A stretch of 52,150 bases of DNA from Veillonella sp. VA139. GTDB taxonomy: Bacteria > Bacillota > Negativicutes > Veillonellales > Veillonellaceae. The notes under the pieces are model-generated. The model made no database searches and was not told where the DNA came from. It saw nothing but the letters and a program-made list of their open reading frames with translations. A program made the translations under genes and the position numbers. Of this stretch, positions 44,401-46,447 are shown in pieces; position 1 is the first letter of the stretch, and every line of letters begins with the position of its first letter. The stretch spans positions 1 to 52,150 of the forward strand of contig NZ_RQVL01000015.1 in NCBI RefSeq assembly GCF_003992005.1, read 5' to 3'.

Positions 44401-45339
44401 GCAGAGGCTGTGAAAAATGATGATGGCACGATTAAGACACCAGCTACGATGACTGTGAAGTTGGCGAAAGATGTGAAGATGGGTGATGGCTCTACATCGT
44501 ACACAGGTACATTTAAGCCTACTGTCGATGGCAAACCTGTAGTAGATAAAACAACAGGCAAACCAGTGGAATTACCTATGACCGTGAAACACGATGGTAA
44601 TGGCAGCGAATACACAATACAAGATGGTAAGGCATCGGTTACGACGGTGGTAAAACCATTCGGTATGTATATTCAAACTAAAAATGCTGACGGTAAGGCG
44701 AATCCTTCCGTATCGTTGACAGCCGATGGCCTCAATAACGGAGGTAACAAAATCACGAATGTAGCACCAGGTACGAAAGGCACTGATGGTGTCAATGTGG
44801 ATCAGTTGAAAGAAATGTCGAACCATGTTCTAAACCAAGCAACAGGTGATATTTACAAGGCGGGTGCGAAAGCGGCGGCATTGGCGGCGTTGAAACCGTT
44901 GCAATATGACCCATTGGAGCCAACGCAAATCATGGCGGGCGTAGGTAACTACAAAAACCAAACTGCGGTGGCACTTGGTATAGCACACTTTACTCGTGAA
45001 GACACTATGTTCCATGCAGGAGTTACTCTCGGTGAGAACGAAAAGATGATCAATGCAGGTGTAAGTCATAAATTTGGCTGGAGCCCAGAGAAAAAAGCAA
45101 TTCCAGAACGCTATAAAGCGGGTCCAATCTCTTCTGTATACGTAATGCAAGACGAAGTATCTGCATTGAAAGAAGAAAATGCACGCACGAAAGAAGCCTA
45201 CGAACAAGTATTGGTAGATAATGCAAATATGAAAGCAGAAAACCAAGAAATGAAGGAATCTTATAAAAAAATGGCTCAAGACAACGAAGAGATGAAAGCA
45301 CAAATTAAAATGCTTATGCAAGCAATGGGAATAAAATAA
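14296..45339 (+). CDS. Giant trimeric autotransporter adhesin (YadA/Hag-like), about 10,347 residues
   Basis: One uninterrupted reading frame of 31 kb. Three chains should form a fibre anchored in the outer membrane, mediating adhesion or coaggregation; Veillonella Hag-type adhesins are the nearest known counterparts. Domains: long signal peptide (1-48), three YadA-head blocks with neck motifs such as TDAVNVAQLK, a stalk of roughly 8,700 residues made of shuffled modules (LWDLAV segments, SGRAATEDQLK necks, VYTDKDGNK...DGKFY modules, nine collagen-like blocks), a YadA anchor, and an 85-residue tail. The ATG at 14296 is preferred because TATGGAGG precedes it by 5 nt; a TTG at 14281 overlaps that site. 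It stands alone with its own terminator. Long internal DNA repeats mean module number may vary between strains or be mis-assembled. At this size the mass would be about 1 MDa per chain. Confidence 0.95.
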   Translation: MKSSQIFLECERFLKRALKDKGRYSKGAVIAFLITGGIGIAVPTAVHAIIPTGLLAAAFKAAGINGYEKITYENGSVPGTVKLKKEQVAFSGTESDALKQILGAKVSDLGLTLSDLYTLLYHNPLATKSTQFYGFNKQGTLDVNEGYVTYEGSTITGGENTFVNGTGAIALGGNSKASGVGTIALGQYSDASAKATGTVTYTPAGSANSVTEYTYGPSLRDNIAMGFKAESHADYSLALGARSGAGDVGSNAIGFNTQAGGKSSLAIGYNTFANAEAGVKNNLGTTIGGLTNVVSDTTKAKMAEYAEKLSEYENYSNALKHANNDADAQIARDAMASTESEMNSIRTFLEKQQDYRSLMGLSTTDGSNGTELGKALSNGSTTKVSDIINNKLNNGFDYESKTNALNLDIAKDKIQNPKNASDFKEYTKKDGDNAIAIGNYTSASGNASIAQGVGAHTQADASIALGALAKVEKEAARSVAIGVGSQAHEKNSVAMGVQASTYGQSDVAIGNQATVLKENSIGIGVNTTVLSTSSTALGNKSRIKSNSTAGVAVGRESEIGESSQNSIAIGMMAKVEDKAANSISLGYSAKTKAENSMALGTKAETGLFAAGGLAVGNNSSVQAINSIAVGQGASVRSNSDRSISIGSGAATTGKDAIALGTSTSVTGANTIVIGNAAKAAPAPTDTVNKSVDNAVVIGQGAGAQHSNSIVLGKGSNDTYEGWKRRLKPGVGAYDNLPPSAKYEFNADGSVVLDKVNGMDIPSYLPPDSKMGKVLAEMDKQSLGVVSVGGEATNIDDGAGGKAKALRRIINVAPGALDTDVVTVAQLRDWRAKGVNFLSIENADNHKITEVNTKNAGYAADGTTIENRGSNYNSDQATGKWAMALGPYAKATGETAIGVGYGAGAYGKDSLSLGSASYSGGTNSVAIGTQARAAKDKTGAVAIGQESWAKEENGVALGKYAKVTKADGVALGSNSIADTEKGKDGWDPANSRRNQYTANNKNVLSGSTLTSTLGGVSLGGAYKDSNGRDQIHTRQINYLAAGTADTDAVNVAQVKALNLKIAGNTTDASKADVRLHDQTLTVKGDGTYLTTTANNNTITVGLTQDAINKINAVGNPVHFLATNGSEGGNKTVHGKATESNYNNEGAKGTNSIALGVYARSFGTNTVAIGNESGTGADNAVAVGNNTYASGVSSVAIGDGAAASSEKSSAVGQGAQATGQFSAAFGDSAKAQQFRSIAIGHEATANGLNAISIGGNTSVTKNHGVAIGLQSEVTGQDGVALGRSAKVEADNSVAIGLESNVTSGSTEAVALGNKSKVSATKGFALGYGATVSTAGGVAIGSESTASTASGIVGWDPAKDRTSVYDAVKAGGAASTSGLGAVSVGASGKTRQITNVSAGKEDTDAVNVAQLKGLNLKIAGDNNTTGDLLVHKDTLKVQGETGYISTSAQGGTITVSVAQGLKDTINNKLNTSDERHIKEGSYTFNNAGNIVLPYADGAGNDASGTVTLTNVAKASDLNAVKDSLFTPSFTALHGGGTFTPTKTRPTLSIIGGANEPTVQQWTTTVNGTQMSFTGENVGTYLGNSSSKLVIGLNTKLSAESFSTYEYNGGIKDSTKPGPAVSHTGINMNSKPIKNLADGVDKKDAVNKSQLDAVTWDLGVMNNGASTKVNPAEVTGQNKRITLQGAGNVTVTETGGTITITGGAQDSIVVYTAPDGERVYKYTDGKYYKTKTPTAGLDKPVTDVQARLVNGTPKEGETDTKIATVLNNVKSVIEKQGVVGNNTPTFTERLAAAASDKNNPNAAVNVKDLHSAVSDLKNKELHITPIEYTPNEKGDVTLTYSDGNGSVVPDTTAKIKGVAKKADLDTVKDQVAHTIALGDGTTTGSTTAKSLKDGNVKFNIKSANGYITTAAAGDDVTLTFNDSTLAKKADEWNLAVNGTKVAPTNKLVNLVNGDNITIAKQTDGSVKVSATGLAKTDLSNITDAGKKNITALGTEITAGDRVTIGNPTIDATTGKKTYTISADKQVESVTTATLADDENIATVSMVSGTDQSANARYGVGVSKKKVAEIAQGAVEVKAADDADNVTVNKDTSATGKTVYKVSVAKTQLANGTNTKVEGNGTTTPFKVNVKGDLTKITSITNEAGYGKVAFGANGETTFSSGAAGDIPVTINGTLGKVSAGTGSNAVAIDGSAGQVTAGGVVVGRQSVTPGANGTAPAGTTATTGKFITGLENTTWSVANPTYVSGRAATEDQLKAVSEAIKNRTTGDYRLIANPDVTGGAYTPDTDNNINLIVKDPNDSDDSHKQTVTITNVAKATDLNDVKNQVAHTIALGDGSKTGSTTAKSLKDGDVKFNIKSANGYITTAAAGDDVTLTFNDSTLAKKADEWKLAVNNDVVEPTNKKVNLVNGDNITIAKQTDGSVKVSATGLAKTDLSNITNAGKTVIQNEAKKAVKVIDGTNTSVETGTDADTNATTYKVNVKGDLTEISSITNTAGTGKVAFGADGVSTFSSGTTGDKTVSINGKDGKVIVGNGGNPVTIDGSTGYITGLQNTSLDVTGFGTSHRAATEEQLKAVKDIADKASTTDYRLIANPDVTGGAYTPSNGTISLKVKDSKQPDSTPETITINDVASKTAVDGLTARKISLGGDTGTTTEKTLAQDVKFNIKSANGYITTAAAGDNVTLTFNDSGLAKKADLWKLSANGTEVAPKDGVIDLAKGDNINITSEAGKVTIAATGLAKEDLSNITDAGKKVITDLGPTINAGDGITVTPGTPDKNTGKQSFTIAANKQVESVTTSAAAEGDENIATVSMVTGNDQEANARYGVGVSKKKVAEIARGAVEVTNGSDNVTVTPDTSTNGKTVYKVSVAKTKLAAGTNTTIEGEGTEAKPYKVNVAGDLGNITSITNEAGNGKVSFDSNGVTTFSSGNNGADGTDKTVTINGKDGKVIVGNNGKPVTIDGSTGYITGLQNKDWVVGTTEPVSGRAATEDQLKHVSDAVTGKADKTALWDLAVNNGTTTEKVEPQNSTVAGQNKRIILQGESGVTVKQENGVITIGAKKGIDNDTITTVASADGTVTVTHSDTDTHAYDVKVNTDKVSETQALIYVDDNGKQVFKRADGKFYNKDGTKYEGTVHTKVNTDQPQRVDNVGSAIDPDGTSTGDTFLSKLKDAADDTTKSKSAVNVSDLKKTSEASIAKAVSEATDKGMKYAGDNYKAAEGTKAEQNGITKKLGEQLQILGGASGTLTENNIGVNADGGALKVKLAESLTNIKSIAGKGDTPLTISNGGTTLTINAGEDTKPGTISVGGAKITNVAEGTDGTDAVNKSQLDAVAGKELHIKPTEKTETYKVDDSGNITLKYANGDGTEATGKQAVISGVAKNDLSNITNTGKTVIQNEAKEAVKVVNGKNTTVTEGTDGTAKTYAVNVKGALGEITSITNTAESGKVEFGTNGVTTFSSGNNGTDGTDKTVTINGKDGKVIVGNGGNAVTIDGTVGDITGLTNVALTATDFAKKGRAATEEQLKAVKDIADSASTTDYRLIANPAEHSGGVYKPNTDGNVELTVKDEKSGTTKTVTIGDVASKTAVDGLVARGITLGGDNNSATTKQTLANDVKFNIKGDGNYITTKADGADVTVSLNTNQIAKDGALIYVDDNGKQVFKHADGKFYDKDGAKYEGTVHTKVNTEQPQRVDNVGSAIDSVVINNADGNPKTDATYLDKLNKANTDTPNAAVNVSDLKKTSDASIVKAVSESTDKGMKFGANIADGDENPVTNKLGSTVHIKGGATETDASKFDGSNILTTVKQTDGNTTVNIKLKKDLGNITSITNTAGSGKVSFDLNGVTTFSSGNNGADGTDKTVTINGKDGKVIVGNNGKPVTIDGSTGYITGLQNKDWVVGTTEPVSGRAATEDQLKHVSDVVKDKADKTQLWDLAVKTDTGSDKVVPQNGPTNTDNKRIVLQGTGSVSVTQKDGVITIGAPKGGADNNTVTTVTSGDESVLTVKDTPTATGDHAYTLTVNKQGVVDGAQLPVVYTTKDGKKVTIDKDGKFHTVDNPAVEVKAEDVETRIQSAGKSTTDGKTILNNVGSAIDPKPADGTPADTTPFLDKLKKASETTPDAAVNVSDLKKTSDASIAKAVSEATTKGLKFDANIGGEKTNLLGSKVTIKGTADTPKDGDTNYEDKNVLTTIAQEDGNTTVTIKLNKDLTSRSLTTEKVTVNNEKGDESTVTVGSKDGKNTDDSVKPGSDGKVAVNGKDGSAVVINGKDGSIGLNGKDGANGLTIKGDKGMVGLNGTDGANGKDGMTRIVYETKHTDPQTGTVTTVKHQVATMDDGQKYSGDNYKAAEGTEPEENVISKKLNERLEILGGATGTFTATDNIGVNNVGGKLKVQLAESLTNIKSIAGKGDTPLTISNGGTTITITKPDATKDGDTGSVSVGGAKITNVANGEGDSDAVNVKQLKDEVGKAKTTVTVNNNNADANKNLTLTKTIAADGHTNYDVSLANKVTLGTETAKQLTLDGTAGTITAGTGNNVVTINGSNASVTAGTGNNIVKVDGSAGQLTAGGVLVGKQSVTEGAEGKPPEGATATEGNFVTGLGNTTWNVNSPTYVSGRAATEDQLKAVSDAVKAKTGSDYSLVANPDGGNYKVSDDNTVTLTVQDASNTANTRNVTIEGIAKSSDVADLKTKVSHTIALGDDGTGSTDAKSLNDGDVKFNIKGDSNYITTTASGTDVKVSLNTKQIAKDGALIYVDDNGNQVFKHADGKFYTKTGTEYTDAVHTKVNTDGAKRVDNVGSAIDPDGNVPDNKFLEKLGEAAADTTKSKAAVNVSDLKKTSDASIAKAVSESTDKGMKFGANIADGGENPVTNKLGSTVNIVGTAEIATDATEADKNYDGKNVLTTVKQGTDGNTTITVKLNKDLTSHSLTTEKVVVNNKDGDDSTVEIGSKAGKDAENKPKPGSDGKVTVTGKDGASVVINGKDGTIGLTGPKGADGADGTPGTPGKSITIGVKPGYNKDGVQGEKGVDGIDGITRIVYKEGDKEHQVATMEDGLRFTGNNSATENKHKLNTLVNIVGEGVTKDKVAGFQSASGNILVKADGNSTLTVKMNKNLANITSITNAAGNGKVEFGNNGVTTFSSGNTGTGGTDKAVSIDGKQGYVTGLQNKDWVVGTTQPVSGRAATEDQLKHVSDVVKDKADKTALWDLAIASDDPKGTKVTPMDVTGDNKRIILKGEGGVKIKQQDGVITIGAPESGTTTDKDTITTVKSTDNSIGITTSATDAHAYDLAVNKQAIVDGAQLPVVYTTKDGKKVTIDKDGKFHTVDNPAVEVKAEDVETRIQSAGKSTTDGKTILNNVGSAIDPKPADGTPADTTPFLDKLKKASETTPDAAVNVSDLKKTSDASIAKAVSEATTKGLKFDANIGGEKTNLLGSKVTIKGTADTPKDGDTNYEDKNVLTTIAQEDGNTTVTIKLNKDLTSRSLTTEKVTVNNEKGDESTVTVGSKDGKNADDSVKPGSDGKVTVNGKDGSSVVINGKDGSIGANGKDGTSVVINGKDGTIGLTGPKGADGVDGSPGKSITIGVKPGYNKDDVLGKDGVNGNDGITRIVYKEGDKEHQVATMEDGMKYAGDNYVAAVGTTAEQNVITKKLNNRLDIIGGAKRTFTTTDNIGVNKTDDGKLKVQLAESLTGINSISGKGDTPLTISNGDTTITITKPDATKPGDKGTISVGGAKITNVANGEAGTDAVNKSQLDAVTWNLGAKDNTGVLNKVTPDTTNKRVDLVGAHGISVTADGHTVTVDGKQILDSMPVVYTDEHGNRLVKANDGKYYKATEVNADGSVKNAADNGGVTPQPVDKPQARLVNTKPATGKTDTTDAVVFNNVASVIDPTGATGDGNTTATTEYLDKLKTASTTNPNAGVNVLDLKHTSDASIAKAVTDATDKGMKYGANFGSTVATDKVVTNKLGTTVHILGSSKATSDEGYNDENVVTTIGQDTKGDTTVTVKLKKDLKTESLTTNTVIVKGEPGANGTDSKDAVITVGEKGEPGADGRDGKPGSDGTIGVNGKDGASVIIRGKDGSIGLTGPKGADGAPGKSIDISVKPGYNGADGADGTPGVRGEKGVDGVDGITRIVYKEGEKEHQVATMEDGLRFTGNNSGTENKHKLNTLVNIVGEGVTAAQVAGFQSASGNILVQADGKSTLTVKMNKNLANISSITNAAGDGKVEFGNNGVTTFSSGNNAATGGTDKVVTINGKTGVITTSNTTVSPDDVTVKANGNSTIVGGNTIRVNGTNGTDGTVSGGIVIGKQTLTATADGNPPTGTTTGTPGNYITGLGNTTWNVTNPTYVSGRAATEDQLKHVSDVVKDKADKTALWDLAVNNGTSTEKVEPKATGTEGENKRIILKGTGGVTITQGNGEITIGAPTSGTDSNTVTTVTSGDTKVLTVDDTGTNGNHAYTLNINKQAIVDGAQLPVVYTDKDGNKLHIGNDGKFYTEDNVLVPNDKVQTRIQSAGKSTTDGKTILNNVGSAIATTEVPDGAGTKAKPSFLERLEEAAKDGNHPNAAVNVSDLKKTSDASITKAVSEATTKGLKFQGNTGTEISKQLGETLNIKGEGTLAGNTAANNIRTTNNNGVLEIGLVESLTGINSIAGKGGTNPLTISNGGTSITINPGTTTKDEHNQDVTTPGTISVGGAKITDVENGTGDKDAVNLSQLTAVAKKELHVKPTTDDSKYAVDKDGNVTLTYANGKGDDVADTKAVITGVAKKSDLDAVKETVGKGLKFNANIGGEKTNLLGSKVTIKGTAPVPTDDASEADKNYDGNNVLTSITQDGDGNTTVTVKLNKDLTSKSLTTEKVTVNNKDGNDSTVEIGSKDGKDAENNPKPGSDGKVTVTGKDGASVVINGKDGSIGLTGPKGADGADGTPGTPGKSITISVKPGYNKDGVQGEKGVDGVDGITRIVYKEGDKEHQVATMEDGMKYAGDDYKPAEGTTAEQNVIAKKLNNRLDIIGGAAQPFTTTDNIGVNNVGGKLKVQLAESLKDINSIAGKGGTNPLTISNGGTTITINPGTTTKDEHNKDVTTPGTISVGGAKITDVENGTGDKDAVNVSQLNKSITDLKSTLGWYATSDVADGGEQATGSNPTSEHVTNDDEVTFTAGKNLKIKQNGRNFTYSLNDTVTELKKVEVKSDDGTTTITPGKVQAGGIVIGKQTVTPGANGAAPTTGGTPENGNYITGLGNTTWTVTNPTYVSGRAATEDQLKHVSDVVKDKADKTALWDLAVKNGTATDKVEPQATGTAGENKRIILQGTGGVSITQEDGVVTIGAPTGGTDSNTVTTVTSGDESVLTVKDTPTATVDHAYTLTVNKQGIVDGAQLPVVYTDKDGNKLHIGNDGKFYTEDNVLVPNDKVQTRIQSAAKDTKAGDTILNNVGSAIATTEVPEGTGTKANPSFLERLTEAAKDGNHPNAAVNVSDLKKTSDESIAKAVNDATDKGMKYAGDNYKAATTTEAEQNGITKKLGEQLQILGGATGTLTDNNIGVNADGDKLKVKLAESLTGINSIAGKGDTPLTISNGDTTITITKPDATKPGDKGAISVGGAKITNVGDGKDDKDAVNVSQLNKSITDLKSTLGWYATSDVADGGEQATGSNPTSEHVTNDDEVTFTAGKNLKIKQDGRNFTYSLNDTVTELKKVEVKSDDGTTTITPGKVQAGGITIGKQFATPTANGQPPTGTITGPAGNFITGLGNTDWSMENPVYVTGRAATEDQLKAITTAVNKKSSTDYRLIPNPDVTGGAYTVDNAGELNLTVKDDITGLTSDITLKNIASKELVDKGMKYGANLGTTVATNKVVTNKLGTTVHILGSSKATSDEGYNDENVVTTIGQDTTTGDTTVTVKLKKDLKSESLTTNKVVVQGTPGAPGADGKDAEIIVGEKGEPGTPGKPGKDGSDGKIGVNGKDGSAVVINGKDGSIGATGKDGTSVVINGKDGTIGLTGPKGADGTPGTPGKSINIGVKPGYDTTNPDGTPNVQGKHGVDGSDGKDGITRIVYTTTVKDPDTNTDKTVEHQVATMDDGMKYAGDDGQTDATKVIAKKLNQTVDIVGGAAKPFTATDNIGVNNVDGKLKVQLAESLTGINSIAGKGGTNPLTISNGGTTLTINPSTTTKDAEGHDVTTPGTISVGGVRITDVADGTKDTDAVNLSQLKKVVAANGSIEKVKASDDTDNIATVSPASPATTYGAANTEYVVSVTKTAVADVAKGAVVVESGSTNVTVTPDTKTTGKTIYKIAVKESNLADGTNTTVTGTGTQADPYEVNVTGDITKITSITNNAGNGKVEFKANGETTFSSGATTGDTTVTINGKDGKVSTGSGNTLVELDGKTGTVKAGGITIGDQVVTTTKLPATEQKGNYVTGLTNTTWNPKVDGIVSGRAATEDQLKHVSDAVNGKADKTQLWDLAVKSGTSITNVTPQDGATKTDNKRIAIEGGSGVSVTQKDGVITISAPKGSDSDTVTTVTSSDGTITVGNVGTDTHAYDVKVNAKKLGEAQALIFVDDNGNQVFKQADGTFKDATGNAYTGTVHTKVNTVQPQRVDNVGSAIETAVVKDATGAVKTNATYWEKLDKANTDTPNAAVNVSDLKNNSDAVITKVTDTGMKYGANLGTTVAANKVVTNKLGTTVHILGSSKATSDEGYNDENVVTTIGQDTTTGDTTVTVKLKKDLKSESLTTNKVVVQGTPGTPGADGRPGTDGKDAEIIVGEKGEPGTPGKDGSDGKIGVNGKDGASVVINGKDGTIGLTGPTGPKGADGTPGTPGKSINIGVKPGYNTTNPDGTPNVQGKNGVDGADGKDGITRIVYTTTVKDPDTNTDKTVEHQVATMDDGMKYAGDDGQTDATKVIAKKLNQTVDIVGGATGTLTDKNIGVNNVNGKLKVQLASDLTGINSITNGANSGKVEFGNNGVTTFSSSATTGDTTVTINGKDGKVSTGTGNTLVELDGKAGTVKAGGITIGDQVVTTTKLPATEQKGNYVTGLTNTTWNPKADGIVSGRAATEDQLKAIQDQVNGGKLSFGANLPATVGGPKVVENALGSTVNIVGTADVKDDDNYDGNNVVTTIEKDATTGNSKVTIKLNKDLKSQSVTTNKVVVQGTPGTPGKDAEIVVGENGKDGKDGNPGTPGSDGKIGVNGKDGSSVVINGKDGSIGLTGPKGADGKPGKSINIGMKDGYNGEDGKDGVPGVRGEKGVDGKDGITRIVYKTIVKDPTTNTETTVERQVATMDDGLRFAGNNSDTVNKHRLNTVVNIVGEGVDKDKVDDFKSASGNILVKADGKTTMTVSLNKDLSNITSITNKAGNGKVEFKANGETTFSSGTAGDTTVIINGKDGKVSTGTGNTLVELDGKAGTVKAGGITIGDQVVTTTKRPATEQKGNYVTGLTNTTWNPKADGIVSGRAATEDQLKAVSDTTNAVANNTIQFGADNASKTDTQALNKQGGIAFNITGGADKNKLSDNNIGVNANGSTVEVKLAKELKGLTSAEFASADGKSTTKVEGGKVTTTDGTTTTVTGPNGITIKPSNGTGTSVSLTNAGLDNGGNKITNVAEGTDGTDAVNVNQLKSATNNIVNTGMKYGANLGVDGKPNVVSNKLGSTLNIVGTANVAADDNYDGNNVVTTVKQTDDGNTTVTVKLNKDLTSKSLSTTTITVKGEDGKDGKPGKDAEITVGEKGEKGEAGKDGKPGSDGKIGVNGKDGSAVVINGKDGSIGLNGKDGANGLTIKGDKGANGVDGTNGVNGKDGMTRIVYETIHKDPTDPTKDTVKTHEVATMDDGMKYAGDDAQGTDKSKVIAKKLNQTVDIVGGATGTLTDNNIGVNNVGGKLKVQLASELTNINSITNGTGAGKVEFKANGETTFSSGTTGDKTVTINGKNGTIATGNATVDTNGFTVEAGSDKTTVTKAGTAVTDGTNTTSVGATTIRVNGTNGTGGAVTDGIVIGKQTVTPTNDGKAAPAGTKGTDGNFITGLGNTTWDVTNPKFVSGRAATEDQLLAVSKQFTGGRQFVADTVKDGKDLVATVGLGETLAIKGGAKKLTENNIGVELAEAVKNDDGTIKTPATMTVKLAKDVKMGDGSTSYTGTFKPTVDGKPVVDKTTGKPVELPMTVKHDGNGSEYTIQDGKASVTTVVKPFGMYIQTKNADGKANPSVSLTADGLNNGGNKITNVAPGTKGTDGVNVDQLKEMSNHVLNQATGDIYKAGAKAAALAALKPLQYDPLEPTQIMAGVGNYKNQTAVALGIAHFTREDTMFHAGVTLGENEKMINAGVSHKFGWSPEKKAIPERYKAGPISSVYVMQDEVSALKEENARTKEAYEQVLVDNANMKAENQEMKESYKKMAQDNEEMKAQIKMLMQAMGIK
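14790..18540 (+). other. Three YadA-like head and neck blocks
   Basis: Repeated 14-residue-type head motifs (AIALG, SIAIG, SVAIG) in three blocks, about 14790-16450, 16920-17220 and 17740-18320. Each is closed by a neck: TDVVTVAQL near 16750, TDAVNVAQVKALNLK near 17435 and TDAVNVAQLKGLNLK near 18500. A helical insert rich in Glu/Lys/Ala interrupts the first block at about 15180-15590. These would form left-handed beta-roll heads at the fibre tip. Confidence 0.85.
26312..26945 (+). repeat. 634-bp perfect direct repeat, copy A
   Basis: Identical base for base to 30101-30734 (offset 3789); the first mismatch after it is at 26946. Covers a QLPVVYTTKDG module and the entry to a collagen-like block. 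Confidence 0.95.
30101..30734 (+). repeat. 634-bp perfect direct repeat, copy B
   Basis: Exact copy of 26312-26945. Recombination between the two would remove 3,789 bp (1,263 codons) in frame. Confidence 0.95.
35491..37317 (+). repeat. 312-bp near-identical repeat pair in the stalk
   Basis: 35491-35802 and 37006-37317 align without gaps and differ at few positions. Both encode the module containing LGWYATSDVADGGEQATG and FTAGKNLKIKQ. Offset 1,515 bp, in frame. Confidence 0.9.
37672..40358 (+). repeat. 248-bp near-identical repeat pair in the stalk
   Basis: 37672-37919 and 40111-40358 (offset 2,439 bp, in frame) encode a module starting GMKYGANLGTTVA and ending just before a collagen-like block. 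Confidence 0.88.
44848..45081 (+). other. YadA-type membrane anchor of the adhesin
   Basis: A short helix (DIYKAGAKAAALAALKPL) leads into four amphipathic beta-strand-like segments, from IMAGVGNYKNQTAVALGIAH to MINAGVSHKFGW. This is the standard anchor from which a trimer makes a 12-stranded pore in the outer membrane. Confidence 0.9.
45082..45336 (+). other. Coiled-coil-like extension after the membrane anchor
   Basis: 85 residues follow the last predicted strand: a short basic Pro-containing linker (SPEKKAIPERYKAGP), then about 60 residues rich in Glu, Lys, Met and Asn with heptad-like hydrophobic spacing (EVSALKEENARTKEAYEQVL and onward). Most YadA-type proteins end at the barrel. In the standard topology this tail would be in the periplasm. 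Confidence 0.75.
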
Positions 45340-45374
45340 TTCTCTAAAGAAGTAACTTTCTAAACCCATACAAT

Positions 45375-45423
45375 AAGCCCCTACCCTCCTCGGTCGAAAG
45401 ACTGGGAAGCGGTAGGGGCTTTT
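45375..45423 (+). terminator. Terminator after the adhesin gene
   Basis: Long hairpin AAGCCCCTACC...GGTAGGGGCTTTT containing a conserved GTCGAAAGAC inner hairpin. A near copy occurs at 46308. Confidence 0.9.
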
Positions 45424-45501
45424 GTTTGTGTATATGAGAAAGAGTAATGTTATATCTCTAAAATATATGGTATAATTTGAATAAGATCCGGAGGTGATTC
45501 T

Positions 45502-46293
45502 ATGTATATCAAACCCTTTGAGGAATTGACAATTCAGGATAACTTTATGTTTCAAAAGGTAATGCGTAATAAACGTATTTGTAAGGCAACAATAGAACGT
45601 CTGCTAGATATCCAGATCAAAGACATTGTTTATCTTGAAGAAGAAAAAACAATGAATTTGACTTTGGATGGTAAAAGTATACGGCTTGACGTATATGTTA
45701 ATGATGAAAAAGGTACAGTTTTTAACGTTGAAATGCAAACAAGTAAAGATATGGAAGAATTAGTTAAGCGGGTTCGATATTATCAAAGTTTGATAGATTT
45801 AAATAATCTTGAAAAGGGACAAGATTATTCTGAGTTAAAGGATACATATATTATTTTTGTTTGTACATTTCCAGTATTTACAGGCAAACGACATAAATAC
45901 ACGTTTAGAAATGTATGTATAGAAGAATGTGATATTGAATTATGTGATGGAACTACAAAATTATTTCTTAGTACTAAAGGCATTGAGAAGGATATTTCAA
46001 AACCGTTAAAAGCATTTTTAAATTATGTTGATGGATCAGAACCAACAGATGATTTGTTAGAAGAAATAGAAAGTATAGTTCATAAAGTAAGACATTCTGA
46101 GGAATGGAGGTTGGAGTATATGAGATTTGAAGTTGAGAAAATACGGCAAAGAAAAGAAGGGCAAGATGAGGCAAAAAAAGAAATTGTGATTGGTATGTTG
46201 GAAGATAAATTGTCCTTAGAATTAATCGCAAAATATACGAAATTAACTATAGAACAAATTGTAGAAATTGGTCGTGCCCATGCTCTGATATAG
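45502..46293 (+). CDS. Rpn / PD-(D/E)XK nuclease family protein (copy 1)
   Basis: A 263-residue protein of the PD-(D/E)XK nuclease family often labelled transposase-like or Rpn (recombination-promoting nuclease). N-terminal FEELTIQDNFMFQKVM is typical. The core IRLDVYVND...TVFNVEMQ (about residues 70-90) supplies the Asp and Glu-x-Gln nuclease residues. The C-terminus is a helical LSLELIAKYTKLTIEQI tail common to these proteins. A TATAAT box at 45471-45476 and GGAGGTGATTCT before the ATG are shared, almost unchanged, with the inverted paralogue at 47382-48257. Flanked by two near-identical hairpins. Cellular role is unknown; members are multi-copy and often degenerate. Confidence 0.85.
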   Translation: MYIKPFEELTIQDNFMFQKVMRNKRICKATIERLLDIQIKDIVYLEEEKTMNLTLDGKSIRLDVYVNDEKGTVFNVEMQTSKDMEELVKRVRYYQSLIDLNNLEKGQDYSELKDTYIIFVCTFPVFTGKRHKYTFRNVCIEECDIELCDGTTKLFLSTKGIEKDISKPLKAFLNYVDGSEPTDDLLEEIESIVHKVRHSEEWRLEYMRFEVEKIRQRKEGQDEAKKEIVIGMLEDKLSLELIAKYTKLTIEQIVEIGRAHALI

Positions 46294-46307
46294 TGACGTA
46301 AGTTAAT

Positions 46308-46356
46308 AAGCCCCTACCCTTCCTAGTCGAAAGACTGGGGAGTGGTAGGGGCTTTT
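46308..46356 (+). terminator. Terminator, near copy of 45375-45423
   Basis: AAGCCCCTACCC...GGTAGGGGCTTTT with the same GTCGAAAGAC inner hairpin and compensating changes in the stem. It ends copy 1 of the Rpn-like genes. Confidence 0.88.
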
Positions 46357-46410
46357 GTGTTGTGGTATTCGTATAGTGTGTCTAGTGGATGATAATGTTA
46401 GGAATATAGT

Positions 46411-46442
46411 AAAAAGGACACAGGTTGTACTGCGTCCCTTTT
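46411..46442 (-). terminator. Terminator of the Crp/Fnr regulator gene
   Basis: On the minus strand GGACGCAG / CTGTGTCC stem with a 6-nt loop and a T5 run, a few bases after the regulator stop codon. Confidence 0.75.
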
Positions 46443-46447
46443 ACTAA

